DNA of 64,000 nucleotides from Corynebacterium meridianum (GTDB taxonomy: Bacteria > Actinomycetota > Actinomycetes > Mycobacteriales > Mycobacteriaceae). Each line of letters opens with the position of its first letter. Within the stretch, counting starts at the first letter, position 1. Positions 27,108-37,750 of this stretch are shown one piece after another. The stretch spans positions 310,001 to 374,000 of the forward strand of contig NZ_JAEIOS010000009.1 of assembly GCF_016342265.1 (NCBI RefSeq), written 5' to 3'. The notes under the pieces are model-generated. The model searched no databases and was not told the DNA's origin. It saw nothing but the letters and a program-made list of their open reading frames with translations. The translations under genes and the position numbers were made by a program.

Positions 27108-28274
27108 GTGCCCCAGCAGCCCCAGAATCGGTCGAGTTCCCGACGCCCCGGCCCCCCGGTCCGGCGCGCCGGAATTCCGACGTGGTGCTGCCCCGTCATC
27201 ATGATCCTGGCGCTGGCGCTGGGTACGTTCATCAGCATCAATCAGCAGCAGATCGGCGGTGCCTATCTCGGCATCTTCTCCGCGGCGGCCCTCGGATGCA
27301 CCCTGTTCGTGGTTCCACGGGGTCTCTGGCTGACCACCGCCGCCATGCCGTTGATGTTCGGAATCGCCACGCCCGTCGCCGCCTGGACGATAGCCCGCTC
27401 CACCGCCGCGGAGGGCAGTGACGCGTTTTCCGCGACAGGTATCGCCACGGCCATATATCCGCTGGCCCAGCATTTCCCGATCCTCGCGGCGACCACCGTC
27501 GGTTGCATCCTGATCGCCGTGCTGCGCTTCACCCGGGTGCGTCAGCTGCAGATCATCGCCGAACGCACCCACCGACAGGCCCGCAGGCAGATCACCGACG
27601 CGGAACACCGCAACATCGCGACCACATCCAGGGCGCGCAGTGTCAGTTCCCGGGCCCGCCGGGAGAAGGTCGAGGGGGACACTCGCCCGACCGTCGCGGA
27701 GCTCCGTCGGAAGACCATGGAGGAGGAGTCCGCGCGGCGCCGTCGGGTGCGTCCGGATTCCGGGGACTCCCGCCGCAGTGGTGGACAGCGCCCGACCCAG
27801 CGGCCCGGCGAGGGTTCCCGCAGACCGGCCCAACCGCGGGTGCCCGCGGACGACCGGGGCAATACACCACGTCCACGACGTGTCGTTAGTCCCGGGCAGC
27901 ACGAGGCCGGCAGCGGCAGGCCCGGCACGCGCAAGGACCCGGGCCATGAAGCCCGCCGGGCACGTCCGGATGAACGCTATTCCGTCGGGGAACCGGCCCG
28001 TCGCCGGGTACAGGATCCCCGGGAGCAGCGGCAGCGGGAGGACTACTCGGAGTTCCCGCGTGGCCCCCGCCAGCGCCCTGTGGCACGACCGCAGCGCCCC
28101 CGTAGGGATCATCATCTCATCGGAAACGACCGGGGCCCTGAAGCTCCCGCAGCCCGCCACACCCGTCCGGACCAGGCTGCGAGCCGCTCCCCGGAACCGG
28201 ATGAGAAGTCCCGGGCGCCGCAGACACCACCGAAGCGGCGTCCGCGATGGTTGGACGACGATCTCTACAGCTGA
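27108..28274 (+). CDS. DUF6542-like membrane protein with long basic tail
   Basis: The 388-residue protein starts at a GTG. Residues 20-150 contain about four hydrophobic helices (PVIMILALALGTFISI, AYLGIFSAAALGCTLFVV, LTTAAMPLMFGIATPVAAW, FPILAATTVGCILIAVL). The remaining 230 residues are Arg/Pro-rich and probably disordered. This layout and its place between rmuC/ychF and ispH match the conserved actinobacterial gene at the position of Rv1111c. The function is unknown; a cell-envelope role is often assumed. Confidence 0.65.
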   Translation: MPQQPQNRSSSRRPGPPVRRAGIPTWCCPVIMILALALGTFISINQQQIGGAYLGIFSAAALGCTLFVVPRGLWLTTAAMPLMFGIATPVAAWTIARSTAAEGSDAFSATGIATAIYPLAQHFPILAATTVGCILIAVLRFTRVRQLQIIAERTHRQARRQITDAEHRNIATTSRARSVSSRARREKVEGDTRPTVAELRRKTMEEESARRRRVRPDSGDSRRSGGQRPTQRPGEGSRRPAQPRVPADDRGNTPRPRRVVSPGQHEAGSGRPGTRKDPGHEARRARPDERYSVGEPARRRVQDPREQRQREDYSEFPRGPRQRPVARPQRPRRDHHLIGNDRGPEAPAARHTRPDQAASRSPEPDEKSRAPQTPPKRRPRWLDDDLYS

Positions 28275-28828
28275 GTCGCACTGGACCGATCAGCGACCAT
28301 TCAGCCCCTCACCCTGTTGCCACCGGGGAACCGCGACCGCTCGACCGCAGCAGTCCGGCCAGCCGACTTCAATCCCCTCTCCCCGTCGCCTTCGGAGTCC
28401 AGGCAGTTCGGGGGGTTCAGTGGATCGGCCAACTCGAAATCGGCGTCCGGGACCACCACGTCGGCCGGTGCAACCCGAAACGAATTCCTGCCGGAGGGAA
28501 TCCGGGGTCTCCGTTGTCGCCGTTGAACCGGTGGGTCTGCGACGGTGTGCGGAGACGCGGTGCGTTCCCGCATTCCCCTTCGCTACGGCAACCACAGGAC
28601 GGGCGAGAGCACCATCATCATCCGGAGACCGGGACAGACCCCGTCGATGCGGCGCTTGACCGACCTGCGCGCAGGCCCCGACGGGGACGGTGTATCCGAC
28701 TGACCGGGCGAGTTTTTCTAGCTGGGTTCCCTGATCCGGGTTTCACGCTGACCGCCGTACCCCGCATCGCTACCCGTGTGACGACGCCCGCGATACCGGG
28801 CAAACGACCCGGTCGGTGCCTATGCCGG
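28275..28828. other. 554-bp region without a recognised gene
   Basis: The region lies between convergent genes (DUF6542 plus strand, ispH minus strand). Several short frames exist on both strands, for example 28317-28526 plus and 28301-28573 minus, but none has a good ribosome-binding site or known motif. No terminator with a clear T-run was found. Confidence 0.4.
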
Positions 28829-29800
28829 TCAGCGACGCCCGACGGAGTCCTTCGGACGCAGGTCACGGGGAAGGGCGAAGACCAGTTTCTCCGCGGCGGT
28901 GGTGACCTCCTCGACTTTCGAGTAGCCGTGCTCTGCGAGGAGCTCGAGGACATCGCGGACGAGGATCTCCGGCACGGAGGCGCCGGAGGTCACGCCGACG
29001 CAGCTGACCCCCTCGAACCACGCGGTGTCCACCTGCGAGGCGTAGTCGACGAGATAGCTCGCGTCGGTACCGGCCTGGAGGGCGACCTCGACGAGGCGCT
29101 TGGAGTTCGAGGAATTCTGGGACCCGACGACGATCATCAGCTGGCACTGCTCGGCGATGGCCTTGACCGCCACCTGGCGGTTCTGGGTCGCGTAGCAGAT
29201 GTCGTCGGAGGGCGGATCCTGGAGCTGGGGGTACTTCTGCTTCAGCAGGTTGACGATGGTCATGGTCTCGTCGACGGAGAGCGTGGTCTGGGACAGCCAG
29301 ATGAGTTTCTCGCTGCCGTCGAAGTCGAGCTTCTCCACTCCCTCGACGCCGTCGACGAGGTGGACGACCTCCGGGGCCTCGCCGGCGGTACCCTCGACCT
29401 CCTCGTGTCCCTCGTGCCCGATGAGCAGGATCTGGTATCCCTGCTTCGCGAACCGCTTCACCTCGTTGTGGACCTTGGTGACGAGCGGACAGGTGGCGTC
29501 CAGCGTCTTGAGGTCGAGTGTCCTGGCCTCCGCGTGCACGGCGGGGCTGACGCCGTGTGCGGAGAATACGAGATGCGCGCCCTCCGGCACCTGAAAGGTC
29601 TCGTCGACGAAGATCGCCCCACGTTCGGCGAGGGTGTCCACGACATATCGGTTGTGCACGATCTCCTTACGCACGTACACCGGGGCGCCGTACTTCTCCA
29701 GGGCCCGCTCGACGGTCTCGACCGCGCGGTCGACTCCGGCACAGTAGCCGCGCGGGGCGGCGAGCAGGACCTTTTTTTCAGTGGCAACGGGTGACGTCAT
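28829..29800 (-). CDS. ispH: 4-hydroxy-3-methylbut-2-enyl diphosphate reductase (IspH/LytB)
   Basis: The 323-residue protein catalyses the last step of the MEP isoprenoid pathway with a [4Fe-4S] cluster. The three cluster cysteines are present in [29 protein letters not shown] and [12 protein letters not shown]. Also seen are [16 protein letters not shown] and the substrate-binding [12 protein letters not shown] and [10 protein letters not shown]. The length and the divergent pairing with xseA are as in other actinobacteria. Confidence 0.95.
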   Translation of the reverse strand: MTSPVATEKKVLLAAPRGYCAGVDRAVETVERALEKYGAPVYVRKEIVHNRYVVDTLAERGAIFVDETFQVPEGAHLVFSAHGVSPAVHAEARTLDLKTLDATCPLVTKVHNEVKRFAKQGYQILLIGHEGHEEVEGTAGEAPEVVHLVDGVEGVEKLDFDGSEKLIWLSQTTLSVDETMTIVNLLKQKYPQLQDPPSDDICYATQNRQVAVKAIAEQCQLMIVVGSQNSSNSKRLVEVALQAGTDASYLVDYASQVDTAWFEGVSCVGVTSGASVPEILVRDVLELLAEHGYSKVEEVTTAAEKLVFALPRDLRPKDSVGRR

Positions 29801-29917
29801 GGGCTACAGCGTAACCAAAGGTCCGGTTAAACGCCTACAATCAGGGTTTCGGAACCGGCCGAGGGCACGGTTCCCCGCCGCCCACGATCCCGAGTTCCCG
29901 ATAGGAGAAGCGCGCCT

Positions 29918-31156
29918 GTGAGTCCCGCAGCTCCCTCCGCCGACAACCCCTGGCCCGTCCGGGAGGTGAACGCCAAGGTTAAGGCGTGGATCGAACGGTT
30001 GGGACACATCTGGGTGGAGGGCCAACTCACGCAGATCAACGCCAAACCGACCTGGAAGCTGTCCTACCTCACCCTCCGCGACACGGAAGCGGACGCCAGC
30101 GTGCAGCTCACGTGTTACACGTCGCTGCTCCGCAACTCACCGGCTCCCCTGCGCGACGGGGAGCGCGTGATCGTCCACGGCAAGCCCGCGTTCTACCCGG
30201 GGCGGGGCAGTTTCTCGTTGTGGGTGACCGAGATCCGCCCGGTGGGGATCGGTGAATTGCTCGCCCGGATCGAGATGCTGCGCCGGACCCTGGCCGCCGA
30301 GGGACTCTTCGACCCGGACCGGAAGAAGCACCTCCCGTATCTGCCGAACTGCGTCGGGCTGATCACCGGCCGGGGTTCCGCCGCCGAGCGAGACGTGCTC
30401 TCGGTCGCGAGGGACCGGTGGCCGGAGGTTCGTTTCCGGGTCATCAACACACCGGTCCAGGGTGCGACGGCCGCCCCCGAGATCATCCGGGCGCTGGAGA
30501 CCCTCGACGCCGATCCGGAGGTCGACGTCATCATCATCGCCCGCGGGGGCGGCTCAGTGGAGGATCTCCTGCCGTTCTCGGAGGAATCCCTGCAGCGGGC
30601 CGTCGCCGCCGCCGCTACGCCGGTGGTCAGCGCGATCGGGCATGAACCGGACACCCCGGTGCTGGACAACGTGGCGGATCTGCGCGCGGCCACCCCCACG
30701 GACGCCGCGAAGCGGGTCGTCCCCGATGTCGCCGAACAGCGGGCACTGATCCAGGAACTGCGCGCACGGAGCGCCCAGGCGCTGCGCGGCTGGGTGCAGC
30801 GCCAGTGGGAGGGACTGCGGGACCTGCGCAGCCGCCCCGTCCTCGCCGACCCGATGCTGCCGATCACCCGGCGTTCGGACGAGCTCGCGCAGTTCGTCCG
30901 GCATCTCCGCGTCCAGGTGACCCATGATCTGGACCGGCAGGAGACCCGTATCCAGGCGCTCCGGTCGAGGGTGTCCACCCTGGGGCCGTCTGCGACGCTC
31001 GCCCGAGGCTACGCTGTCGTGCAGGTGGGACCGGCAGGAGCCGAACCCGAGGTGGTCACCTCGATCGACCAGACCCCGCCCGGGAGCCAGCTGCGGATCC
31101 GGGTCGCCGACGGCGCGATCACCGCGGCGACCATGGCGACCCGCCCGGCTGACTGA
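29918..31156 (+). CDS. xseA: Exodeoxyribonuclease VII large subunit
   Basis: The 412-residue catalytic subunit of ExoVII has an N-terminal OB fold ([29 protein letters not shown]) and the catalytic core with [42 protein letters not shown] and [13 protein letters not shown]...ATPTDAAK. A helical C-terminal region (about 285-345) and a final [16 protein letters not shown] segment complete the protein. Start GTG at 29918. xseB follows 40 bases later. Confidence 0.95.
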   Translation: MSPAAPSADNPWPVREVNAKVKAWIERLGHIWVEGQLTQINAKPTWKLSYLTLRDTEADASVQLTCYTSLLRNSPAPLRDGERVIVHGKPAFYPGRGSFSLWVTEIRPVGIGELLARIEMLRRTLAAEGLFDPDRKKHLPYLPNCVGLITGRGSAAERDVLSVARDRWPEVRFRVINTPVQGATAAPEIIRALETLDADPEVDVIIIARGGGSVEDLLPFSEESLQRAVAAAATPVVSAIGHEPDTPVLDNVADLRAATPTDAAKRVVPDVAEQRALIQELRARSAQALRGWVQRQWEGLRDLRSRPVLADPMLPITRRSDELAQFVRHLRVQVTHDLDRQETRIQALRSRVSTLGPSATLARGYAVVQVGPAGAEPEVVTSIDQTPPGSQLRIRVADGAITAATMATRPAD

Positions 31157-31196
31157 CCGGAACAACCACCAGAGACCGATACAGGAGAGAGACGAC

Positions 31197-31478
31197 GTGA
31201 ACAGTGACGCAGTAGGTACGGGGCGGCCGAAGGAGAACGCCTTTCCCCCGGTCTCGGAGCTCAGCTACGAGGCCGCGCGGGATGAGCTGGTCGAGATCGT
31301 CAAGATCCTGGAACACGGACAGATGCCGCTCGACGAGTCCCTTAAGTTCTGGGAGCGGGGTGAGGCACTCGCCAAACGCTGCGAGGAGCATCTCGACGGT
31401 GCCCGGAACCGGGTCGAGGCCATCCTGCGATCCGACGACGGGGACCTGCCGGCGGAGGACGTCCCGGACTCCGATTGA
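31197..31478 (+). CDS. xseB: Exodeoxyribonuclease VII small subunit
   Basis: The 93-residue protein begins at a GTG preceded by AGGAGAG. The ExoVII small-subunit pattern is clear: [44 protein letters not shown]. The Asp/Glu-rich tail is species-variable. XseB subunits bind the XseA helical arms. Operon partner of xseA. Confidence 0.9.
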   Translation: MNSDAVGTGRPKENAFPPVSELSYEAARDELVEIVKILEHGQMPLDESLKFWERGEALAKRCEEHLDGARNRVEAILRSDDGDLPAEDVPDSD

Positions 31479-31502
31479 CACCGACTTCCGGTTCGCTCCG
31501 GG

Positions 31503-32069
31503 TCAGTTCCGGATCGGCTCGGCGGCCAGGGTGTTGTGGATCAGCTGATTGAATTCCTGTTCATCGGCGGTTCCCGCGAACACGAGGGTGACATCGCTCA
31601 GGGTGGTCGTCCAGACGGTGTCGGCGGTGTCCTCGAAGGGCGTCCAGACAGTGAACTCCCGACCGTCCACCTCACGGGTTCCGTTGACTTCGCGGGGATG
31701 GGCGTCCATCTGCTCCACGGCGTCTTCCGCAGGCTGATCCGTCTGCAGGAGCTGGAGATACCCCCGCTCCGCGGTGACCCAGCCGATGAGGGGGGCGGGC
31801 GTGTTGTTGACCGGGTGTCGGCGGGCGGAGTTGGCCACCCAGCCCTCCGGACTGTCGGGCAGTCTGACCGGGAAGGTCACGGCGCGGGCCTGGAGGTCGA
31901 GGAAACTCTGCGCGTCAACCTCGCGGACAGGTCCGTTCTCCACGGGATCCTTGCGGAGGGAACACATGCCGGTGAACGTGACGACGAGCGCCATGATGAC
32001 GACGATGACCAGCAGAGACATGACCATGTCCCTGCTGTCCTGGAAGATACGGGGTTTGTTTTCGGCCAC
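31503..32069 (-). CDS. DUF4245 membrane-anchored protein
   Basis: From the GTG at 32069 (VAENKPRIFQDSRDM) the product has 188 residues; a GTG two codons earlier is equally possible. One N-terminal membrane helix (MVMSLLVIVVIMALVVTF) is followed by an extracytoplasmic domain with the DUF4245 segments FPVRLPDSPEGWVANS, APLIGWVTAERGYLQLLQT and DVTLVFAGTADEQEF. In actinobacteria this gene sits next to glpX (Rv1100 next to Rv1099c), as here, divergently. The function is unknown. Confidence 0.8.
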   Translation of the reverse strand: MAENKPRIFQDSRDMVMSLLVIVVIMALVVTFTGMCSLRKDPVENGPVREVDAQSFLDLQARAVTFPVRLPDSPEGWVANSARRHPVNNTPAPLIGWVTAERGYLQLLQTDQPAEDAVEQMDAHPREVNGTREVDGREFTVWTPFEDTADTVWTTTLSDVTLVFAGTADEQEFNQLIHNTLAAEPIRN

Positions 32070-32452
32070 GGACACCAGTATGTCAGAACCTTCCCCGCGG
32101 GTTCCCGACCGGTTGACGGTGGGATCAGGCGGGGCCGGATACCTCGGTACGGGGGTGAAACAGACATCGGGACCGCACAGGTTGCCCCCCACGGTGCCCA
32201 GAAAGTGCAAGAATGGGAGACAGCGGACGCACGGACAGACCCGGCCGCAGTACCGCACACGTGGCTCGTGCGGGGATGCGCCGGGTGCGCCTCCTGGAGG
32301 AACATGGCTGCGCGCCCGCAGCTGACAGACACATGACCTACGACTACAAAACAAGCGGTCATATTCCGTCCCGCCTGCTGTGCCGGGTGTCTCCCGGGGC
32401 ACGGTTGAGGGGCGGGGCCGCACATGAGCGCCTTACAGGAGGCACTGACATC
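32070..32452. other. Divergent intergenic region DUF4245 / glpX
   Basis: The 383 bases hold the promoters of two divergent genes. AGGAGG at 32437-32442, ten bases from the glpX ATG, is a likely ribosome-binding site. No riboswitch or clear operator palindrome was recognised. Upstream in-frame codons of both genes extend into this region but lack family similarity. Confidence 0.5.
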
Positions 32453-33454
32453 ATGAGCATCGAGAAACCCGAGCGTCCCGACCGCAACCTCGCGATGGAA
32501 CTCGTCCGCGTCACCGAGGCAGGCGCACTGGCATCCGGCAGGTGGGTTGGACGAGGAAAGAAGAACGAGGGCGACGGCGCTGCAGTCGATGCGATGCGAA
32601 AGCTCATCAACTCCGTCAACATGCGTGGTGTCATCGTCATCGGTGAGGGTGAGAAGGACGAAGCCCCCATGCTGTTCAACGGCGAGGAGGTCGGTACCGG
32701 TGAAGGCGCCGACGTCGACATCGCCGTCGACCCGGTCGATGGTACGACGCTGATGGCGGAAGGCCGGCCGAACGCCATCTCCGTGCTCGCCGCAGCGGAG
32801 CGTGGTTCGATGTACGACCCGTCCGCGGTCTTCTACATGGACAAGATCGCGTGCGGCCCGGAGTCGGCAGGCAAGATCGACATCCTCGCCCCCGTCGAGT
32901 ACAACATCAAGGCCGTCGCGAAGGGCAAGGGAATCCCGGTGCACGACGTGACCGTCGTCGTACTGGACCGTCCGCGTCACCGTTCGCTGATCGCGGACAT
33001 CCGCGAGGCCGGCGCGAAGATCCGCCTCATCCGCGACGGTGACGTCGCAGGCGCGGTCGCGGCCGCACAGACCACCAACTCGGTGGACCTGATGATGGGT
33101 ATCGGCGGCACCCCGGAGGGCATCATCACCGCGTGCGCGATGAAGTGCATGGGCGGCGAGATCCAGGGCAAGCTCCACCCCACCAGCGACGAGGAGCGCC
33201 AGCGTGCACTCGACGCCGGCCATGATCTCGACCGGGTGCTGTTCACCGACGATCTCGTCCGCTCGGACAACTGCTACTTCGTCGCGACCGGTGTGACCAA
33301 GGGCGACATGCTGCGGGGCGTTACCTACCGCGCGTCCTCCGCGACGACGCGTTCCCTGGTCATGCGCTCCCGTTCCGGCACGGTTCGCCACATCGAGTCG
33401 GTGCACCAGCTCGCGAAGCTCCAGGAGTACTCGGTCGTCGACTACGGCTCCTAG
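32453..33454 (+). CDS. glpX: Class II fructose-1,6-bisphosphatase
   Basis: The 333-residue GlpX-type enzyme performs the irreversible gluconeogenic dephosphorylation of fructose 1,6-bisphosphate. Metal and phosphate motifs are visible: [31 protein letters not shown] (the DPVDGTT signature), [10 protein letters not shown] and the C-terminal [18 protein letters not shown]. The ATG at 32453 was chosen because family similarity begins with [14 protein letters not shown] soon after it. It is the main FBPase type of corynebacteria and mycobacteria. Confidence 0.95.
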   Translation: MSIEKPERPDRNLAMELVRVTEAGALASGRWVGRGKKNEGDGAAVDAMRKLINSVNMRGVIVIGEGEKDEAPMLFNGEEVGTGEGADVDIAVDPVDGTTLMAEGRPNAISVLAAAERGSMYDPSAVFYMDKIACGPESAGKIDILAPVEYNIKAVAKGKGIPVHDVTVVVLDRPRHRSLIADIREAGAKIRLIRDGDVAGAVAAAQTTNSVDLMMGIGGTPEGIITACAMKCMGGEIQGKLHPTSDEERQRALDAGHDLDRVLFTDDLVRSDNCYFVATGVTKGDMLRGVTYRASSATTRSLVMRSRSGTVRHIESVHQLAKLQEYSVVDYGS

Positions 33455-33802
33455 ATCGTTCCGGTGCCCGGGGCCGCATGACCCGGGCCGCCTGAGGGCG
33501 TCAGTCCCGGTCACCGGGGCGGGCGCCCTCACCGCATTTCGGGAGGAACACAAACACGATCGAGGGGAAGCCACCTCCCGACTGTCACCCCCGAATGTGT
33601 GCACACGCAACCGCCGACCGCCGCCCTGCCCTGCGATCTGCTTCACACGACACCGTTCAGGGTGACGGGGACCTGACGGACCCGGGGGTTTTCCGCCATA
33701 CTTGGACCAGCTGCACCGCACTACGTCCGGGTCGCCCTTCCGCGTCTCCCGGACACCTCCGCGGTGCGACATCCACACACACAATGAAGAGGTTGGTTAT
33801 TC
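33455..33802 (+). other. Intergenic region glpX / fumC with a probable terminator
   Basis: CTGAGGGCG (33492-33500) can pair with CGCCCTCA (33524-33531), enclosing a smaller CCCGG/CCGGG stem; this probably ends the glpX transcript. The rest should hold the fumC promoter. No other feature was recognised. Confidence 0.45.
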
Positions 33803-35209
33803 ATGACTGAGCAGGAATTCCGCATCGAACATGACACCATGGGCGAGGTCAAGGTACCGGCGAAGGCCCTGTGGCGTGCCCAGACCCAGCGTGCGGTCGA
33901 GAACTTCCCGATCTCCGGCCGCGGCCTGGAGTCCGCGCAGATCCGCGCGATGGGTCTGCTTAAGGCGGCCTGCGCCCGCGTGAATCTCGACCGTGGCCTG
34001 CTCGACGAGGAGAAGGCCAACGCCATCATCGCCGCCGCGAAGGAGATCGCCGACGGCAAGCACGACGACGAGTTCCCCATCGACGTCTTCCAGACCGGTT
34101 CGGGCACCTCGTCCAACATGAACACCAATGAGGTCATCGCCTCCATCGCCGGGCGAAACGGGGTCGAGGTCCACCCGAACGACCACGTCAACATGGGCCA
34201 GTCCTCGAACGACACCTTCCCCACCGCGACGCATGTCGCCGCCACCGAGGCCGCGGTCAAGGACCTCATCCCGGGTCTGAAGGTCCTGCAGGAGTCCCTG
34301 GCGAAGAAGGCCGCTGAGTGGGAGAACGTCGTCAAGTCCGGCCGCACCCACCTGATGGACGCCGTCCCGGTCACCCTCGGCCAGGAGTTCTCGGGCTACG
34401 CCCGCCAGATCGAGGCCGGTATCGAGCGGGTCGAGGCCACCCTCCCCCGCCTGGGTGAGCTGCCGATCGGCGGTACCGCCGTCGGCACCGGCCTGAACAC
34501 CCCGGCCGACTTCGGCGCCAAGGTTACCGTGGAGCTCAAGGACCTGACCGGTGTCGAGGAACTGCGCGAGTGCGTGAACCACTTCGAGGCTCAGGCCAAC
34601 CGCGACGCGCTGGTCGAGTTCTCCGGTGCCATGCGCACCATCGCCGTATCCCTGAACAAGATCGCCAACGACATCCGCTGGATGGGCTCCGGCCCGCTCA
34701 CCGGCCTGGGTGAGATCCACCTGCCCGACCTGCAGCCCGGCTCCTCCATCATGCCCGGCAAGGTCAACCCGGTCCTGTGTGAGACCGCGACCCAGGTTGC
34801 CGCACAGGTCATCGGCAACGATGCCGCGGTCGCCTTCGGCGGCTCGCAGGGCGCGTTCGAGCTGAACGTGTTCATCCCGGTCATGGCCCGTAACGTCCTT
34901 GAGTCCGCACGCCTGCTGGCCAACACCTCGCGTGTGTTCGCGGAGCGGCTCGTCGACGGCATCGAGCCGAACGAGGAGCGCATGAAGACGCTGGCAGAGT
35001 CCTCCCCGTCCATCGTGACCCCCCTCAACTCGGCCATCGGCTACGAGAACGCCGCGAAGGTCGCGAAGACGGCACTGAAGGAAGGCAAGACCATCCGCCA
35101 GACGGTGATCGATCTCGGCTTCGTCGACGGCGACAAGCTCACCGAGGAAGAGCTGGACAAGCGCCTCGACGTGCTCGCGATGTGCAACACGGACCGCGAC
35201 GCGAAGTAG
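33803..35209 (+). CDS. fumC: Class II fumarate hydratase
   Basis: The 468-residue enzyme interconverts fumarate and malate in the TCA cycle. It has the fumarase/aspartase signature [12 protein letters not shown] near residue 313, the active-site [14 protein letters not shown] (about 182), [12 protein letters not shown] (about 100) and [14 protein letters not shown] (about 130). It is complete with the usual length of homotetrameric FumC. Confidence 0.95.
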   Translation: MTEQEFRIEHDTMGEVKVPAKALWRAQTQRAVENFPISGRGLESAQIRAMGLLKAACARVNLDRGLLDEEKANAIIAAAKEIADGKHDDEFPIDVFQTGSGTSSNMNTNEVIASIAGRNGVEVHPNDHVNMGQSSNDTFPTATHVAATEAAVKDLIPGLKVLQESLAKKAAEWENVVKSGRTHLMDAVPVTLGQEFSGYARQIEAGIERVEATLPRLGELPIGGTAVGTGLNTPADFGAKVTVELKDLTGVEELRECVNHFEAQANRDALVEFSGAMRTIAVSLNKIANDIRWMGSGPLTGLGEIHLPDLQPGSSIMPGKVNPVLCETATQVAAQVIGNDAAVAFGGSQGAFELNVFIPVMARNVLESARLLANTSRVFAERLVDGIEPNEERMKTLAESSPSIVTPLNSAIGYENAAKVAKTALKEGKTIRQTVIDLGFVDGDKLTEEELDKRLDVLAMCNTDRDAK

Positions 35210-35250
35210 TTTCCCGCAGCTCCATCCCATCCGTCCGTGTGGGATCCCGA

Positions 35251-35282
35251 CCCCCGCAGCCGTTCTCGCGCTGCGGGGGTTT
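35251..35282 (+). terminator. Terminator after fumC
   Basis: CCCCCGCAGC (35251-35260) pairs with GCTGCGGGGG (35270-35279), followed by TTT. Confidence 0.9.
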
Positions 35283-35358
35283 CGCGTGTTTCCGCGGGAC
35301 TCTCCGCCGGATAGTGGTCGGTGTCACGAACCCGCCGCGCGCGACCTGATTTCACTCA

Positions 35359-35372
35359 GTGTATTTTTACAC
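35359..35372. promoter_or_regulatory. Candidate TetR operator
   Basis: The palindrome GTGTA-TTTT-TACAC lies 33 bases before the regulator start codon, within the likely promoter. This is a typical place for autoregulation by a TetR-type repressor. Confidence 0.55.
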
Positions 35373-35404
35373 CCGGTGCACTTTTTGGGCGTATGGTCAG
35401 ATGT

Positions 35405-36085
35405 ATGACCAACGACAATCTCCCGCTGCGCGAGGCGAAGCGGCTGGCGACACGAGCGGCGATAGACGATCACGCGACGCGGCTCGTCCTCGAGCACGGA
35501 TTCGACGCTGTCACCGTCGAGGACATCTGTTCGGCCGCGGGTATCTCAAGACGCACGTTCTTCAACTACGTCGACTCCAAGGAAACCGCCGTCATCGGGG
35601 AACACCCCCGACCCCTGACCGAGGATGAGATAGCCGATTTCGTCTGGGACCGTCATCCGGATCTCTTCCACGCGGTGATGCGGTGCGCGTTCCGGATGAG
35701 CAACCTCTTCCGGCCCTGTGCCGGCGACCTGGCCACACCGTGCACGGTCGACACCGGCGAGCTGCTGCGCCGACGGAGGCAGATCTGCCGGGCGGAACCC
35801 AAGCTCTCCCTCCAACGGACCGCCAGATATCCGGACATCCACGAGAGCCTGATCGACACCGTCACCGCCTACCTCGAGGCATGGCCCGCCGAACGAAGGC
35901 TCCCGGCGACCGAACCCCGAACCGAGGCGATGACCGTCGTCGCCGTCGCCACCACCGCGATCCGACTCGGATTCCACCTGTGGATGGAGGGATCCGATCC
36001 GTCGGCGGACGGCCTGCGAACCCGGTGCGCCGATGCGCTCGAGGACATGACCCGACTACTAGCGAAGGGAGATGAGGAGGCGTGA
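35405..36085 (+). CDS. TetR/AcrR-family transcriptional regulator
   Basis: The 226-residue protein has an N-terminal HTH domain (RAAIDDHATRLVLEHGFDAV, then VEDICSAAGISRRTFFNYVDSKE) typical of TetR repressors, and a helical ligand-binding C-terminus. The ATG at 35405 was chosen since similarity begins there. Its last codons overlap the efflux-pump start (GTGA), so the two are coupled. It most likely represses its own operon and responds to a substrate of the pump. Confidence 0.9.
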   Translation: MTNDNLPLREAKRLATRAAIDDHATRLVLEHGFDAVTVEDICSAAGISRRTFFNYVDSKETAVIGEHPRPLTEDEIADFVWDRHPDLFHAVMRCAFRMSNLFRPCAGDLATPCTVDTGELLRRRRQICRAEPKLSLQRTARYPDIHESLIDTVTAYLEAWPAERRLPATEPRTEAMTVVAVATTAIRLGFHLWMEGSDPSADGLRTRCADALEDMTRLLAKGDEEA

Positions 36086-37650
36086 GCCGGCCTCTGACCA
36101 CCACCCCGCCCGAGGTAGCGTCCCCCACCCCGTCGGAACAACCCCGACTACCACTGATCTTCACCGCACTGATCCTGGCCATGCTGATGAGTTCCCTCGG
36201 CCAGATGATCTTCTCCGCGGCACTCCCGACGATCGTCGGTGAACTGGGCGGGGTCGAACACATGACCTGGGTCATCACCGCATTCCTCCTCGGCCAGACG
36301 ATCTCACTGCCGATCTTCGGGAAACTGGGCGATCAGTTCGGCCGGAAGCACCTCTTCATGTTCGCGGTCTGCCTCTTCATGGCGGGCTCCGCACTGGGTG
36401 GCTTCGCGGACTCGATGGACGTCCTCATCCTGGCCCGGGCGATTCAGGGGGTCGCCGGTGGTGGACTCATGATCCTCTCCCAGGCGATCACCGCCGACGT
36501 CGTCTCCGCCAGGCGACGGGGAAAGTACATGGGGATCATGGGATCGGTGTTCGGATTGTCATCCGTACTCGGTCCCGTGCTCGGTGGTTGGTTCACCGAC
36601 GGCCCCGGCTGGCGGTGGGGCCTCTGGTTGAACATCCCGATGGGCGCCCTGACACTCCTCGGTATCGCACTGTTCCTCACACTGCCGAACCATGCGCAGG
36701 GTGGGAGGCTCGACTGGGCGGGGATGGCGACGATGGCACTGGCCACGACGAGTTTCATCCTCACCGTCACCTGGGGAGGCAGGGAACACGAGTGGACCTC
36801 GCCGGTGATCCTCGGATTGATCACCTCCGCCGTGGTGTTCTCCGTTCTCTTCATCATCGTGGAGCGGAGGGCCCGGGATCCACTGGTCCCGATGTGGCTG
36901 TTCAGCAACCACAATTTCCGGCTGACGACCGCCGCCGGCCTCATCGCGGGGATCTTCATGTTCGGCTCACTGGCGTACATGCCGACCTATCTGCAAATGG
37001 TCCACTCCATGAGTCCGACCGAGGCCGGCCTCATGATGGTGCCGATGATGATCGGCCTGATGGGCACGTCGATCGTCGTCGGCGCGCTGGTCACCCGGAC
37101 CGGCAGATACCGGATCTATCCGGTCGTCGGAATGGCGGTCACCGGACTCGCACTGTGGTTGTTGTCCGGCCTCTCCTATGAATCCCCGTTCCTCGAGGTC
37201 GGAGGGTACCTGTTCGTGCTCGGATTCGGCCTCGGCTGTGCGATGCAGATCCTCGTCCTCATAGTCCAGAACTCGTTCCCCGTCGCGGTGGTCGGGACCG
37301 CGACCGCGGCGAACAACTTCTTCCGGCAGATCGGCGGGGCCGCCGGTTCCGCCCTGGTCGGTGGAATCTTCGTGAGCAACCTCTCCGGTCTGCTCACCGA
37401 CCGCCTCCCGGCCGCACTGTCTCAACTCGGCGAGGAGGCTGCGGAGACCGGTGCGAAGATCTCGGAACACGGCGCCAACCTGACCCCGGGCCTGGTGCAG
37501 TCGCTGCCCGACCCGGTCCGTGTCGCCATCGACGCCGCCTACAGTGATGCGCTCACCCCGGTGTTCGCGCTGCTCGCGCCCCTCGCCGTACTCTCCGCGG
37601 TGGTTCTGTTCTTCGTCCACGAGGAACAGCTGAAGGAGACCGTCGCCTGA
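36082..37650 (+). CDS. MFS drug efflux transporter, DHA2 (EmrB/QacA) type
   Basis: The 522-residue protein has 14 predicted membrane helices. The DHA2 motifs are visible: LGQTISLPIFGKLGDQFGRK (motif A region), MTWVITAFLL, then RAIQGVAGGGLMILSQAI and the motif C-like GSVFGLSSVLGPVLGGWF. Late helices include AMQILVLIVQNSF and NNFFRQIGGAAGSALVGGIF. Proton-driven export of drugs or toxic compounds is expected; the substrate is unknown. It is controlled by the adjoining TetR gene. Confidence 0.9.
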   Translation: MSRPLTTTPPEVASPTPSEQPRLPLIFTALILAMLMSSLGQMIFSAALPTIVGELGGVEHMTWVITAFLLGQTISLPIFGKLGDQFGRKHLFMFAVCLFMAGSALGGFADSMDVLILARAIQGVAGGGLMILSQAITADVVSARRRGKYMGIMGSVFGLSSVLGPVLGGWFTDGPGWRWGLWLNIPMGALTLLGIALFLTLPNHAQGGRLDWAGMATMALATTSFILTVTWGGREHEWTSPVILGLITSAVVFSVLFIIVERRARDPLVPMWLFSNHNFRLTTAAGLIAGIFMFGSLAYMPTYLQMVHSMSPTEAGLMMVPMMIGLMGTSIVVGALVTRTGRYRIYPVVGMAVTGLALWLLSGLSYESPFLEVGGYLFVLGFGLGCAMQILVLIVQNSFPVAVVGTATAANNFFRQIGGAAGSALVGGIFVSNLSGLLTDRLPAALSQLGEEAAETGAKISEHGANLTPGLVQSLPDPVRVAIDAAYSDALTPVFALLAPLAVLSAVVLFFVHEEQLKETVA

Positions 37651-37684
37651 CGGTCACGCCACGCCGGAGCCCCGAGAAAACGAC

Positions 37685-37717
37685 GTGGACGGCCTCCCTC
37701 ACCGGGAAGCCGTCCAT
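37685..37717. terminator. Hairpin between the efflux pump and the acetyltransferase
   Basis: TGGACGGCCTCCC pairs imperfectly with GGGAAGCCGTCCA between two convergent genes. There is no strong T-run; probably a bidirectional terminator. Confidence 0.5.
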
Positions 37718-37750
37718 GTCGGTGCGCGCGGCGGAAAAGAACGGAAAAAC

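Noticed and set aside
28247..29794. Long plus-strand frame opposite ispH
   Set aside because: The ispH cluster cysteines and length on the other strand are unambiguous.
31877..33784. Minus-strand frame of 635 codons opposite glpX
   Set aside because: It is antisense to the well-conserved glpX and has His/Arg/Asp-rich shadow composition.
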